From contig CM060733.1 in NCBI GenBank assembly GCA_030704615.1, positions 52,638,001-52,702,000 on the forward strand: a stretch of 64,000 nucleotides of DNA. The letters are read 5' to 3'. Each line of letters starts with the position of its first letter. Position 1 is the stretch's first letter. The stretch comes from Takakia lepidozioides (Eukaryota > Streptophyta > Takakiopsida > Takakiales > Takakiaceae). The translations under genes and the position numbers were made by a program. The notes below the pieces were generated by a model. That model made no database searches and was not told the origin of the DNA. It saw only the letters and a list, made by a program, of their open reading frames with translations. Shown in pieces: positions 45,985 to 57,594 of the stretch.

Positions 45985-47505
45985 TTTATTACAAACAAAC
46001 TCCCACCATGATCCAGCTCAGTTTGGGAAATTCGCATGCCACACGCTGCAAGTGAAAGATATTCAAAAAAGAAGCCAGAGATTGAACAATGCCCAATCCA
46101 CAAGCTTTGTTGACTTTGTAGTGACGGTCTAGAAAGTCATGAAAGCACCAAGATTTGAAAACATCATGACTAACTATAAGCAAACTTCAAAGAGGATTCT
46201 AAGCTTGGTTCTGGAAGATGCGAATTTGTAGTAGCTTGGAAATGGTTGCCCATGTCCTCCCTCTTTGGTGAACCATATCCAAGGAACACGAAGTCAACTA
46301 ATTCAAGATATTGGTGCCACCTAAAGCCAAACTATATGGATATCAATCCGTGACACAAGGGAAAAGATTATACAGAGTTTTATATAATATTCAAAGAAAT
46401 AAGTAACTTAATTGCATTGTTGGTGACTATGCAGTCTTCACCACCTGATTTTTGGTTGTGACATTTTCTACTTTTAGAATTATGGTTCAAACTGCACAGG
46501 CACGAACTCATGGGTGGGACTGAGCAGAAACCTACTATCTTTGTTTTGGGGATTTGGAGCACAGTAACCGACAAGCGAGAGGGAACTTTAGAAATAAGGG
46601 GACATTACATGTCAAGCAAGTGACCTAAAAACTCAACAATTCTCAACCAATCTAATGCGGGATTTCGGAGGATTTTAAACTACGTTCATGTCCTGGTTTA
46701 ATACATACAGCTTTTGGTAGCATGGTGGCAATAATGTCCTTACAAAGTGGTGTATGAAATTCTACGTAATATGTTTATGAAGGGTTGCTTTTTGAACAAC
46801 TGGGGCCTGTTGAGGTCAGAATCCATGGAATTCGGTCTGTGGGTGCGTATTTCACGGGCAGAGTAGTAGTAGTAGTAGTAGTAGTAGTTTTTCTTTTTTT
46901 CTTTTTTTCTTTTTTTTTCCTCCCTTCAAATTTCGGCTATATCCAGATTGGCGATCAATCATATATGAGTGCATATATGGGAAATTTTCTCACAAATGTG
47001 AGGATGCTTAATATTTGAGAAAATATCTTTACATATATAAATTTGATTTTCCAAAATTTAGAAACTAAATACTTCACAGTTTACGAAAGTCTTCAAATAT
47101 TGTATAGAACATTTATTTGATATTATTGTGTTATGCTTAATTTGACAAATTTGAAGCCTTGATGCATCTTATAGCATTTGATGTTCGAATTTAAAGCTTC
47201 ATTATGTGGAATTTTTCTTAATCTTGTGTATTTTTTCTTTCTCATGTATATACATCAGTTATAATGTCATTCTCACTTTAATGTTCCTCACTTTAATTGT
47301 CTTTATAGTCTTCCCTCACCAGGTAGATAGATTAATATTAACAGTTAGTATAGAGTTTACCACCAAAAGGGGGCAGTAGTTTTAGGTGTCGGTCTTTGTT
47401 CTTGGCGAACACTAGCTAGAGTTTAGGATCAACAAACTCTTGATTCATGCCACTTTTTATATTAATAAAATTGGAGTCATTTTTCTTCTTCTACTTGAAT
47501 CACTC
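45985..47505. other. AT-rich intergenic with (GTA)n and T-rich runs
   Basis: A microsatellite (GTA)8 lies at about 46864-46888, followed by a (T5-9 C)n pyrimidine run to about 46920. No gene motif is seen. Confidence 0.6.
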
Positions 47506-47509
47506 ATCA

Positions 47510-48120
47510 AGCTCAGCCCTAAATTTGCATATGGAATGATATAAGTTAGCTCAGTGGGTGGATCTGTAGTAGACCACCGCATTCCATCGTGCTGGACGGA
47601 AATGCGGCACCGCACCTTCTTCTTCCACCTGTTTCAGCCTGTTTTGCCCTCTCATCAGGCTCAGCCCTGAATTCGCACATGCCGATGTGGCAACAGGAAA
47701 GTACAAAAAAATGGACACAGAGATGAAGAGAAGCTTTGGAATGAACATTTTTCTGACCCCAGTCAATGGTGGGACAATGTGGGTAGATGGTCAATTGGAA
47801 ACAACAGCGGCAGTAGCGCAATTGATAGAACAAGGCACTGTTGATGAAGGTACCTTCTTCAACACATTTCAGCCTGTTTTTCCCTGTTATTAGAGTCGTC
47901 CCTAAATTTCCAGATGGCTGGATTTCAAGCTCCAGATTACCTATGATTCCCTGTGGAAGGATAGCTACAAGAAACCTGCATGGGTAGATGGTCAACTGGA
48001 AGCCACAACAACAGCAACAGAGGTAGGATGTATGCATTGTTAGTGTAGAGGGAGGGGTAGTTGTTGATGCAGGGAGAGGATTGTGGGTGCAGAATCATCC
48101 AAGAGGGCTAGATTTGGAGC
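47510..48120 (-). repeat. Inverted copy of the left-arm repeat block, outside the 10.8-kb element
   Basis: Read on the minus strand this matches the start of the left arm at 49060-49200 (AGCCCTCTTG-GTGATTCTG, CCTCCCTCTACACTAACA) and contains two diverged 111-bp-type units (GCTGAGCCTGATGAGAGGGC and AACAGGCTGAAACAGGTGG). It is in opposite orientation to the large array. Confidence 0.7.
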
Positions 48121-48246
48121 ATGGAACAACGCTAGCAGTTCTATAAATATTTTCCACAGCTAGCGGTGGGACAACATCGTCAACAATATAAGCTTTCTTC
48201 ATGCAACATCGTATAAGGGAGTTTGACAGAACTGTGTATTCAAATA

Positions 48247-48535
48247 TGCGTTCGCCGCCTAATAAAAAAACCCCCTGTATACGGGTCCTTGGATAATTTA
48301 TACCCCCTCTGTACATACTTTCTGAAGATTATAAAACCCCCTCCTGTAAATATACAAAAAATACCCCCTTCTATATGTGTATTCCCCTTTTCAATCATTA
48401 AAAATACCCTCCAATGTGTATATGTATGTTTTTATATTATATCAAATTTATTCATTTAAAACAAAATAACATCTACTAAAATAAATAAAATTATTTATTT
48501 GTCTTTGATAAAATTGTCAAAGAGTTTCCGGTCAT
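48247..48535 (+). repeat. Left outer terminal inverted repeat
   Basis: Starts GCGTTCGCCGCCTAATAAAA and has several runs of CCCCCTC(C)TGTA. Its inner part encodes, on the minus strand, the C-terminus DRKLFDNFIKDK-stop. It pairs with 58738-59044. Confidence 0.8.
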
Positions 48536-48770
48536 TTGCATCAAGTACATATGTGTTTGACTTGACATTGTACTTTAAACATGCTAATGCGATAATGGAA
48601 TCCAAATCAACCATCATGTTATCCGTCAAATCGTACGTATAGACTCTTCCTCGAACCTTTTGGTACCATGCTAATCCATGAAATTTTTCTGAGACAAGCT
48701 CATCACCTAGAATTTCTGCTCGGATGCATTTGTATGTGACACCTTGCATAGTGAACACAGAACCAAGCAT
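48495..48770 (-). CDS. Unrecognised protein C-terminus reading into the left terminal repeat
   Basis: 91 codons on the minus strand: MQGVTYKCIRAEILGDELVS, then WYQKVRGRVYTYDLTDNMMV and ANDRKLFDNFIKDK-stop. It is not recognised. The composition is protein-like, and the right terminal repeat preserves the matching end ERKVFDNLIKGK-stop on the plus strand (about 58741-58779), so this is the end of a real coding unit carried by the family. Upstream (48780-48840, minus) EELEVKVPRR may belong to it in another frame. It could be the tail of a transposase or of a captured host gene. Confidence 0.4.
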   Translation of the reverse strand: MLGSVFTMQGVTYKCIRAEILGDELVSEKFHGLAWYQKVRGRVYTYDLTDNMMVDLDSIIALACLKYNVKSNTYVLDANDRKLFDNFIKDK

Positions 48771-49129
48771 GTTTTGTGATGCATCTCCTCGGGACTTTTA
48801 CTTCCAACTCTTCTTCCATGATGAGTTCACCTGCAAAATGCAATGAAAGCATTTCAAATCAGACCTTGATATGCCAATGACAAGGCACCCAGGTTGGAAG
48901 GTTCCAAAGTTCTACTTTTTATAGCCCTATAGGCTGTCCAAGCAGGGACTACGCTGATAAGAGGATGAAATGTGTACAGAAGCAAGTATCTGATTGATTA
49001 GTCTGCCGTTGCTAATTTCTGCTGCTGCTGCTATTGACCAAGTGCTGCTACTTCCACTGCTGGTAGCCCTCTTGGGTGATCCTGAACCCACATTCCATCC
49101 CTACATCAACAGCTAGCCCTCCCTCCACA

Positions 49130-51832
49130 CTAACAGGGCAAAACAGGCTGAAACAGGTCCAAGAAGAAGGTGCCCTCACCATAGATCCACCCAACGAGCT
49201 AACCTACATCTTTCAATATGCAGATTCAGGGCTGAGCTTGATGAGAGGGCAAAACAGGCTGAAACGGGTCCAAGAAGAAGGTGCCCTCACCACAGATCCA
49301 CCCAACGAGCTAACTTACATGATTCAATATGCAGATTCAGGGCTGAGCTTGATGAGAGGGCAAAACAGGCTGAAAACAGGTCCAAGAAGAAGGTGCCCTC
49401 ACCACAAATCCACCCAACGAGCTAACTTACATGATTCACTATGCAAATTCAGGGCTGAGCCTAATGAGAGGGCAAAATAGGCTGAAACAGGTCCAAGAAG
49501 AAGGTGCCCTCACCACAAATCCACCCAACCAGCTAACTTACATCATTCACTATGCAAATTCAAGGCTGAGCCTGATGAGAAGGCAAAACAGACTGAAACA
49601 TGTTGAAGAAGAAGGTGCCCTCAGCACAGATCCACCCACCGAGCTAACTTACATCATTCACTATGCAAATTCAGGGCTGAGCCCGATGAGAGGGCAAAAC
49701 AAGCGGAAACAGGTCCAAGAAGAAGGTCCCCTCACCACAAATCCACCCAACAAACTAACCTACAGATCATTCAATATGCAAATTCAAGGCTGAGCCTGAT
49801 GAGAAGGAAAAACAGACTGAAACAGGTGGAAGAAGAAGGTGCCCTCACTACAGATCCACCCACTGAGCTAACTAACATCATTCAATATGCAAATTCAGGG
49901 CTAAGCCTGATGAGAGGTCAAAACTCGCTGAAACAGGTCCAAGAAGAAGGTGCCTTCACCATAGATCCACCCAACGAGCTAACCTACATCTTTTAATATG
50001 CAGATTCAGGGCTCAGCATGATGAGAGGGCAAAACAGGCTGAAACAGGTGGAAGAAAGAAGGTGCCCTCACCACAGATCCACCCACTGAGCTAACTTACA
50101 TCATTCCATATGCAAATTCAGGGCTGAGCCTGATGAGAGGGCAACACAGGCTGAAACAGGTCCAAGAAGAAGGTGCCCGCACCATAGATCCACCCAACGA
50201 GCAAACCTACATCTTTTAATATGCAGATTCAGGGCTGAGCCTGATGAGAGGGCAAAACAGGCTGAAACAGGTCCAAGAAGAAGGTGCCCTCACCACAAAT
50301 CCACCCAACGAGCTAACTTAAATGATTCACTATGCAAATTCAGGGCTGAGCCTGATGAGAGGGCAAAACAGGCTGAAACAGGTCCAAGAAGAAGATGCCC
50401 TCACCACAAATCCACCCAACGAGCTAACTTACATGATTCACTATGCAAATTCAGGGCTGAGCCTGATGAGAGGGCAAAACAGGCTGAAACAGGTCCAAGA
50501 AGAAGGTGCCCTCACCACAAATCCACCCAACGAGCTAACTTACATGATTCACTATGCAAATTCAGGGTTGAGCCTGATGAGAGGGCAAAACAGGCTGAAA
50601 CATGTTGAAGAAGAAGGTGCCCTCAGCACAGATCCACCCACCGAGCTAACTTACATCATTCACTATGCAAATTCAGGGCTGAGCCCGATGAGAGGGCAAA
50701 ACAAGCGGAAACAGGTCCAAGAAGAAGGTCCCCTCACCACAAATCCACCCAACAAACTAACCTACAGATCATTCAATATGCAAATTCAAGGCTGAGCCTG
50801 ATGAGAAGGAAAAACAGACTGAAACAAGTGGAAGAAGAAGGTGCCCTCACTACAGATCCACCCACTGAGCTAACTTACATCATTCAATATGCAAATTCAG
50901 GGCTGAGCCCGATGAGAGGTCAAAACTCGCTGAAACAGGTCCAAGAAGAAGGTGCCTTCACCATAGATCCACCCAACGAGCTAACCTACATCTTTTAATA
51001 TGCAGATTCAGGGCTCAGCCCGATGAGAGGGCAAAACAGGCTGAAACAGGTGGAAGAAAGAAGGTGCCCTCACCACAGATCCACCCACTGAGCTAACTTA
51101 CATCATTCCATATGCAAATTCAGGGCTGAGCCTGATGAGAGGGCAAAACAGGCTGAAACAGGTCCAAGAAGAAGGTGCCCGCACCATAGATACACCCAAC
51201 GAGCTAACCTACATCTTTTAATATGCAGATTCAGGGCTGAGCCTGATGAGAGGGCAAAACAGGCTGAAACAGGTCCAAGAAGAAGGTGCCCTCACCAAAA
51301 ATCCACCCAACGAGCTAACTTACATGATTCACTATGCAAATTCAGGGCTGAGCCTGATGAGAGGGCAAAACAGGCTTAAACAGGTCCAAGAAGAAGGTGC
51401 CCTCACCACAAATCCACCCAACGAGCTAACTTACATGATTCACTATGCAAATTCAGGGCTGAGCCTGATGAGAGGGCAAAACAGGCTGAAACAGGTCCAA
51501 GAAGAAGGTGCCCTCACCACAAATCCACCCAACAAACTAACCTACAGATCATTCAATATGCAAATTCAGGGCTGAGCCTGATGAGAGGGCAAAACAGGCT
51601 GAAACAGGTCCAAGAAGAAGGTGCCCTCACAATAGATCCACCCAACGAGCTAACCTACATCTTTCAATATGCAGATTCAGGGCTGAGCCTGATGAGAGGG
51701 CAAAACATGCTGAAACAGGTCCAAGAAGACGGTGCCCTCACCATAGATCCACCCAACGAGCCAACTTACAGAATTCAATATGCAAATTCAGGGCTGAGCC
51801 TGATGAGAGGGCAAAACATGCTGAAATAGGTC
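49130..51832 (+). repeat. 111-bp tandem array, about 24 copies, with 9-unit higher order
   Basis: Units such as those starting at 50341, 50452 and 50563 are 111 bp apart. Each holds GCTGAGCCTGATGAGAGGGC, then AACAGGCTGAAACAGGTCCA, AGAAGAAGGTGCCCTCACC and CCACCCAACGAGCTAACTTA. 111 is 37 codons, so frames stay open over 3-4 units (for example 50322-50795) before stops or 1-3-bp indels. Variant units recur 1,002 bp apart (TGTTGAAGAA at 49601 and 50603; GAAGGTGCCCGCACCATAGAT at about 50170 and 51172), showing duplication of a nine-unit block. Confidence 0.92.
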
Positions 51833-52440
51833 GAAGAAGAAGGTGCGTTCACTACATTTTCTTCGACTTTCTGTCATGACCCATGGAGGATGTAATTGAC
51901 CATGAACCCAAGATGACCTCTTGTGTGTGCTACTTGTGTCTGTAGTCACGTAATGACGGATTGGTCTGTGAGAACCACCACGGAGCAGCTGAGCGGGCAG
52001 AGATTGAAACACGGCATGCTAAGACCGAGCTGACTCTCCCAAGAACCTTGTAAACATCAGGAAGAATACCAAATCATGGTACTAACAGGAGGCAAGAGCC
52101 CGCATTTGCAGGATGGACAAACTTCTTCACATCGTACCTTAAGAAAACGCCACACCTTGCGATTGCAATTGTCCCACCATCATGAAGGATCTTTAAAAAA
52201 AATATGTCGAAGAAGAAGGTGCCCTCAGCACATTGTCCTTGACCTTGTGTCATGACCCATGGAGGATTTGACCTCCCATCAACCCAAAATGACCTCTTTT
52301 GTGTGCCGCTGGTGTTTGTAGTCCGGTAATGTTTGATCTTTGAGAACCACCACGGTGCAGCTGAGCAGGCATAGATTAAAACGGCCTGCTAAGACCAAGC
52401 TGACTCTCCCAAGAACCTTGTAAACATCAGGAAGAATACC
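51828..52440 (+). repeat. Direct repeat of about 240 bp in the left arm
   Basis: 51828-52070 and 52206-52440 share GTCGAAGAAGAAGGTGC, CATGACCCATGGAGGAT, GAGAACCACCACGG(A/T)GCAGC and AGAACCTTGTAAACATCAGG. The segment between them (52070-52205) occurs once here and once, inverted, at 57060-57190. Confidence 0.8.
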
Positions 52441-52873
52441 ATGCCCTGCGGTCGACCATCCACCCACGAACGCGAGAGAAGAGGGGAGAAGAAATGAGAT
52501 GAGAGGAGGGAAAAAAGAAAGCCCGCGGGAAGGAACGCGAACGCAGGAGAGGAGGGGAGAGGAGAGGAGAGGAGGGGAGGGAAAAGAGAACCCCCGCGGG
52601 AGGGAAGGGGAGCAAGATCGCGGGGAGCAAGAAAAAAACATAAACAAAAAGAATGATCGCGCGATTTGATCCCGCGGTGCATCGCGACCCAATCGACGTC
52701 CTTACCACTAGACTACCCCTTAAAATTCAACAACCCCCTCCTGTACTATTATATTTAAGGTGTTTTAAACCCCCCTATGTATGTATAATGTTGTACATGG
52801 GGGGGTTTTAAATACCCCCTCCTGTGCACGCACGTGGCTGGTACATATTGGCTGGAGTGCACCCCCCAGGACT
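52058..52873 (+). repeat. Left inner inverted repeat
   Basis: Colinear with the reverse complement of 56424-57195. Shared blocks are AGGCAAGAGCCCGCATTT, ATGCCCTGCGGTCGACCA, a GA-rich purine stretch and the CCCCCTCCTGTA words. It ends with TGCACCCCCCAGG at 52858-52870. Confidence 0.85.
52659..52719 (-). repeat. tRNA-like Pol III promoter in the left arm
   Basis: On the minus strand, A box TAGTCTAGTGG and B box GGATCAAATC are about 43 nt apart, the spacing of a tRNA gene. The matching copy at 56577-56638 in the right arm has a weaker B box (GGATCACATC). Confidence 0.55.
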
Positions 52874-52945
52874 TACTCGTATTATCTGTGGTTCTTCCAC
52901 TGTTCCCAGATTCACTTGAATCAATTGGGTTTCTTCCGTTACTGT

Positions 52946-53640
52946 CTATCCTGCAATCTCCTGTCCGATGGTTGCAATCGTGGCAGGTACTTCACTGATG
53001 TTAATGTCCTCTTCTCTTTCTTGATAAAAACGGGCAAGGTGTTGAGGTGTGTCCATAGCTTCTTCCTCAGGATCTTCCGTTATTGGAGTTCTCGGTTCTC
53101 CTTGGGTGTTCACCATGTGACATCCTACTGTCGTAGTATGTTTGACCACTAATTGACCAATGGGTTTCAACTATGGATGTGCTGCATACACTGTGGCTTC
53201 TTCTTCATCCAACAGTCCATTGGACCAGTCATAGTATTCCACTATGCAAGGTCGTTTCTCTCGTGGAATCGTACCTCGTTGCTTCGTGGTGATAGTGACT
53301 TGTTCTGATCCCTTTCTGATCGTGAGAGTCCGACTTCCCCAATCATGGTGTGATTGGGCTTGTGTTAACCATGGTCGGCCAAGTAGTAGCGAATATCCTT
53401 CTGCCACATCCTCCATTCTGAGAATGGTTACTGATACTTCGTATACCAGTCCTGCTACTTCCATTGCAAGTAGTCTGATGATACCCAACGGCTGTACTTT
53501 TCATTGATCGGCCATCCATATCGTAAATGGAGCAGGTTCCATGTGCCCCAATCCTAGTGATTTCTTCATCCTTTCTGTCATGATATTCATCCCCGATCCT
53601 CCATCGATGAGTACATCCATTACCAGTTTTCATCCAATAT
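52946..53640 (-). pseudogene. Gypsy protease remnant in the element centre
   Basis: 53488-53171 encodes LLAMEVAGLVYEVSVTILRM and YSLLLGRPWL. The preceding part in another frame carries DGGSG, the aspartic protease site. 53170-52946 is an acidic linker (EDPEEEAMDTPQHL). Frame breaks near 53490 and 53170. There is no RT downstream, because the inverted arm begins. Confidence 0.65.
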
Positions 53641-54600
53641 GTACTTGTATTACTGGTATTGCTTCGTCGTAGTCTGGAGCTCGTTGTATAATTGTGGGTT
53701 TAATCGTGTAAACCTCTGGTGTTGGTTTTTGTTTTGGTGTAGGGGTCAAAGCCTCATTGTCCAAATTAAAGTTTTCTTGCAGTGTGGAGCAATTTTTAAT
53801 AATTGTCCAATGGTAATTTGGGTCTTGGTCTGGCATATTACTTCAGCCAATGCTATCTCCGTGGTTTCATTTGTGGTCTTCGTCATTGGTCTGATCTGAT
53901 TATGTGGAGTTGGATCTCCAGAAGGTATATCAGTTCCTTCTTGCATTTGAGCTATGGCCTTGCTTACCTCCTTGTGTAAGCTCTTTTATTCCTGCCATGC
54001 TGCACTTTATGGATATTGTTTCCGTTCTTCTTCAAAGTCTTTATCTGGAGGTTTTTGTTTCTTGGCCTGAGTTCGGGTTACCGCAAGGGTATCCACTACA
54101 TGAGTTACCACACTCACGGCTACACTTGGTCCGGCTTCCATATTTCCCAATTCTGCCTGATGCTTGATTCGCAACTGGCATTCATGTTTCCAGTGTCCCT
54201 CTTTCTTGCAATAGTGACATCTCGTGGTTTCCTTTTTTCTGGGTTGATGTTCTCTATCCCGTGGTGGATAGTCATCTCGTGGCCTCTGATAACGATTACC
54301 CATATTGTATCGCCTTGGTCCATCCGATCCTCCCCGTCGGACTTGGACTTGGACTTGGTGTACCCCCACCTTTCGTGTGTACCCACTCTTCTTGGCCCGT
54401 TGATTGTAAATACAATGGCTAGTATTATGATTGTTCATATGACAAATATCACAATATTTGTCTTTTATGTGGCATTTTGTTGCCAGGTGTCCTGCAGTCC
54501 CGCATTTGTGACACCATGTTGCTTTTTGTGGCCCTTCATCTTTAAAATTCTTGATAGCCTTTGCTATCTTATGATCCAAAGTGGTTTTGTCAATCACTTC
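53641..54600 (-). pseudogene. Gypsy gag nucleocapsid with three CCHC knuckles
   Basis: 54597-54007 (196 codons) contains CHKCGTAGHLATKC, CDICHMNNHNTSHC and CHYCKKEGHWKHEC, three zinc knuckles separated by an Arg/Pro-rich spacer, then a linker that continues toward the protease (53836-53640). The orientation matches the protease remnant. No capsid part is visible before 54600. Confidence 0.75.
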
Positions 54601-54862
54601 TTGAGATGCCAGACTTGTAGTACCTGAGGATCTGTAATGAGTTCATGAACTGGAAATGAGTTAGAATTCCACGCTAACGCCATGACAGCCGGAAAAGACC
54701 CTACAGTAAAGGAAATGAAAGACAATGGAAAGGCTCACCCATTGTATGTTGTAAATAAAGTCTTCCAAGGTTTCATCATCATTTGCCACCCTTTCAATGT
54801 ATTTTCAATTCTTATATAGCACCACGGGTATTCTGACCACGATTCCACTGCTACAACTAGTT

Positions 54863-55174
54863 ATGGTGTCTCGAGCTCCTCATACCGAGCTTTTGTTCGA
54901 CTATGCTGCATACTCGTTCTATTGCTTCAACACGTACAAGCAGATCAGACATGGCAAGAACCCCGACTCTCACGGTTTCATCCAAATTCTAGGAAATAGT
55001 AGCAAAGATGAGTTCGGTTACCACATCGAAAGATGTGATGCAGATAGAGAGATTTTCAGGAGAGAATTTTTCTCTATGGAAATTTCAAATATTGATGATT
55101 CTCCTAAGAGCCAAGAAGCTATGGTCTCTTGTCAGTGGGAAGGATTTGAGAGCAGTGGCCTTGGATACAGATGA
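54863..55174 (+). CDS. Unrecognised open frame in the element centre
   Basis: 103 codons from Met at 54863: MVSRAPHTELLFDYAAYSFY, then GKNPDSHGFIQILGNSSKDE, FRREFFSMEISNIDDSPKSQ and a stop after SSGLGYR. Amino-acid use looks protein-like, but I recognise no domain. It is opposite in strand to the adjacent gag fragment. It could be an exon of a captured gene or chance. Confidence 0.3.
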   Translation: MVSRAPHTELLFDYAAYSFYCFNTYKQIRHGKNPDSHGFIQILGNSSKDEFGYHIERCDADREIFRREFFSMEISNIDDSPKSQEAMVSCQWEGFESSGLGYR

Positions 55175-56423
55175 GGGATGACAAACTTTGCCAGTATGTT
55201 CTACATACCATCTGACAGGTCGTGCACAAGTATGGGATCAACCAAAATTGATTGAAAGGATTCCCCATCCAAATGATTATTTGTTGTGTGTGTTATCAAG
55301 CCACGACTCCATTTTGCAAAGGGGCACAACATCAAATCTTCGAGTTGGATTCTATTTCATTTCAACGATCGTGAGTTCTGTATCTTGATTTATTTTGCAG
55401 ACAAGTATGACAACCAGCGGCCTTGGAGTTGCTGGATGTAATTTAGTCCCTATGGTAGTATACAACACAACCATTTGAGTTGCATGTTATTAAGATTCCA
55501 ACCATTGTTAGTTTCACTTAATTTATTTGTTATGTGGGTTGTCAAGCAAGCTCCCTAATGCCTTCAATATGGGCGTTTGCTTCAAGAAAAGCCCATTTGC
55601 TATTTTTCCCGAATTTAATTTAAAATCAAGTTGGGGAGTCCATCTTTGCACAAAACCAGATGTAGAGAGGTAAAAGAAATAGTAAATGTCTGACATGCCA
55701 ACGGCCTGAAGACGAGTCTGATGAGAGGGCAAAACAGGCTGAAATAGGTCGAAGAAGAAGGTGCCCTCACCACATTGTCCTCGACCTTTATAAACTCATG
55801 GCTGTGTGTCTAACCCTCACCTTGGTGGAGCTGATCGAACAGAGAGACGACAAGAATATCTCCCATTCCCACCTTTAGAGAAATTCATCCCAACGGCAGA
55901 AGAAGACATTACCTGCATTCAACATGCTGATTTTGGGTGCTGTGATAGCACTGAACTAGTTCGAGCTGAAGGATACTTGGTCCATGTCTGTGTTCTTCCC
56001 ACCCCCACCTTGTTTCACAAGTGAGGACTCGATCCCACCAGCTCCTTCAAACAATTGCACCACAGGCTCAGCCAAAACATGTTTCAATATCGTCACAACA
56101 AGTGCCAAGTCGGAAGCTAACTGATACGGGAGACAGATAAGGCCTCATGATCCTGTCAACTTCAAGCCATCTGCTGAGATTCACTCCTGCGAAGCCAGTC
56201 CAAGTCTGTGGTGTACTGAAATCTCCAGCAGATTATCGCCCTAATTCGCACCCATCGTGTCTACAATTGGCATCCCATGGAAATTACACGAGTTCGGTAT
56301 GTTACCTGTGAATGCTAGAACAAGTGTGATGGAGCCTTCTTCAGCTGAGGAGCAACAACTTCGAGGGCAAATGCGCAATGAGAGAGTAGAATTTATTTTA
56401 ATTGACCCATGGAGGTAAATCAT
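55175..56423. other. Rest of the element centre, one stray array unit
   Basis: At 55723-55785 there is one unit piece of the left-arm array (CTGATGAGAGGGCAAAACAG, then GTCGAAGAAGAAGGTGCCCT). Otherwise no motif is seen. Confidence 0.5.
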
Positions 56424-57195
56424 TCCCCTGGGGGGTGCACTCCAGCCAATATGTACTAGCCACGTGCGTGCACAGGAGGGGGTATTTTAAACCCCCCCAT
56501 GTACAACATTATACATAAATAGGGGGATTTAAAACATGTTAAATATAATGTTACAGGAGGAGGTTGTTGAATTGTAAGGGGTAGTCTAGTGGTAAGGACA
56601 TCGTTTAGTCCGCGATGCACGGTGGGATCACATCGCGGTATCCTTTTTTTTGCTCTCTCTTTTCCCTCCTCTCCTCTCATCTCCTCCCATCTCCTCTCCC
56701 CTCCTCTCCCGCGTTCGTGGGTGGGTGGTCGACCGCAGGGCATGGTATTCTTCTTGATGTTTACAAGGTTCTTGGGAGGGTCAGCTTGGTCTTAGCAAGC
56801 CGTGTTTCAATCTCTGCTTGCTCAGCTGCACTGTGGTGGTTCTCAAAGACCAATCCGACATTACCTGACTACAGCCATCAGCAGCACACAGAAGAGATCA
56901 TTTTGGGGTTGATGGGAGGTCAAATCCTCCATGGGTCACAACACAAGGTCAAGGACAATGTGGTGAGGGCACCTTCTTCTTCGACCTATTTCAGCCTGTT
57001 TTTCCCTCTCATCACCTTCGGCGCCCCTGAATTTGCAGCACGGAGCAGAGCTGACAAAAGTTTTTTAAAGATCCTTCACGATGGTGGGACAACTGCAGTC
57101 GCAAGGTGTGGTGTTTTCTTAAGGTACAATGTGAAGAAGTTTGTCCATCCTGGAAATGCGGGCTCTTGCCTCCTGTTAGTACCATGATTTGGTAT
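56424..57195 (-). repeat. Right inner inverted repeat
   Basis: Reverse complement of 52058-52873, with high visible identity. It begins with CCTGGGGGGTGCA (56427-56439) and includes one reversed 111-bp-type unit piece near 56960-57010. Confidence 0.85.
56577..56638 (+). repeat. tRNA-like sequence in the right arm
   Basis: GGGGTAGTCTAGTGGTAAGG holds an intact A box; the B-box position reads GGATCACATC, one base off the left-arm copy. Confidence 0.45.
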
Positions 57196-57400
57196 TCTTC
57201 CAGCCCAGGCCAGTCACATTCGTTTGTTTTTGCAATGCGTGTGCGATCCTGGCAGCCCTGGAAAATGAGGAAGAGGTCCATGGTGGCATCATCAAAGCTG
57301 GGATTGTATCAGATGTCAATCTGACCAGTGCCGTGGTGGACATGTATGCCAAATGCGGGTGCATGAAGGATGCATTAAAGGGGGTGTTGGGCAGTATGGC
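57196..57400 (+). pseudogene. PPR gene fragment, probable source of the adjacent satellite
   Basis: The translation is RPVTFVCFCNACAILAALE, then EVHGGIIKAGIVSDVNLTSA and VVDMYAKCGCMKDALKGV, one and a half PPR motifs of the plant PLS type. No start, no further in-frame motifs and no E/DYW domain. The satellite at 57595-58250 repeats the AKCGC-x-EDA part. Confidence 0.75.
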
Positions 57401-57594
57401 TTGTCAAATGTGGGTATGTGTAAGATGCAAAGGGAGTGATGGGCAGCTAAGGGGTTGTGTATGCAATGTGGTGTCATGGAGCATAGTGATGGAGCAAAGG
57501 TCGGGTTCCCCCCCTGAGTTTGAATTAAGTCTAGTGCAGAGAGGGTGATTTAGGGGCTGAGCTTTGGCTCAGCCTCAAGATTCAGAAAGTTGGT

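Noticed and set aside
49130-51832. CRISPR-like array or long repeat protein gene
   Set aside because: The units are contiguous without unique spacers, and this is a plant nuclear context. Frames break by stops and 1-3-bp indels, with no start or signal supporting a single protein.
52279-52708. Minus-strand Ser/Pro/Leu-rich frames
   Set aside because: They come from the purine-rich (GGGGAGAGGA) stretch of the inner inverted repeat; low-complexity translation in all three frames.
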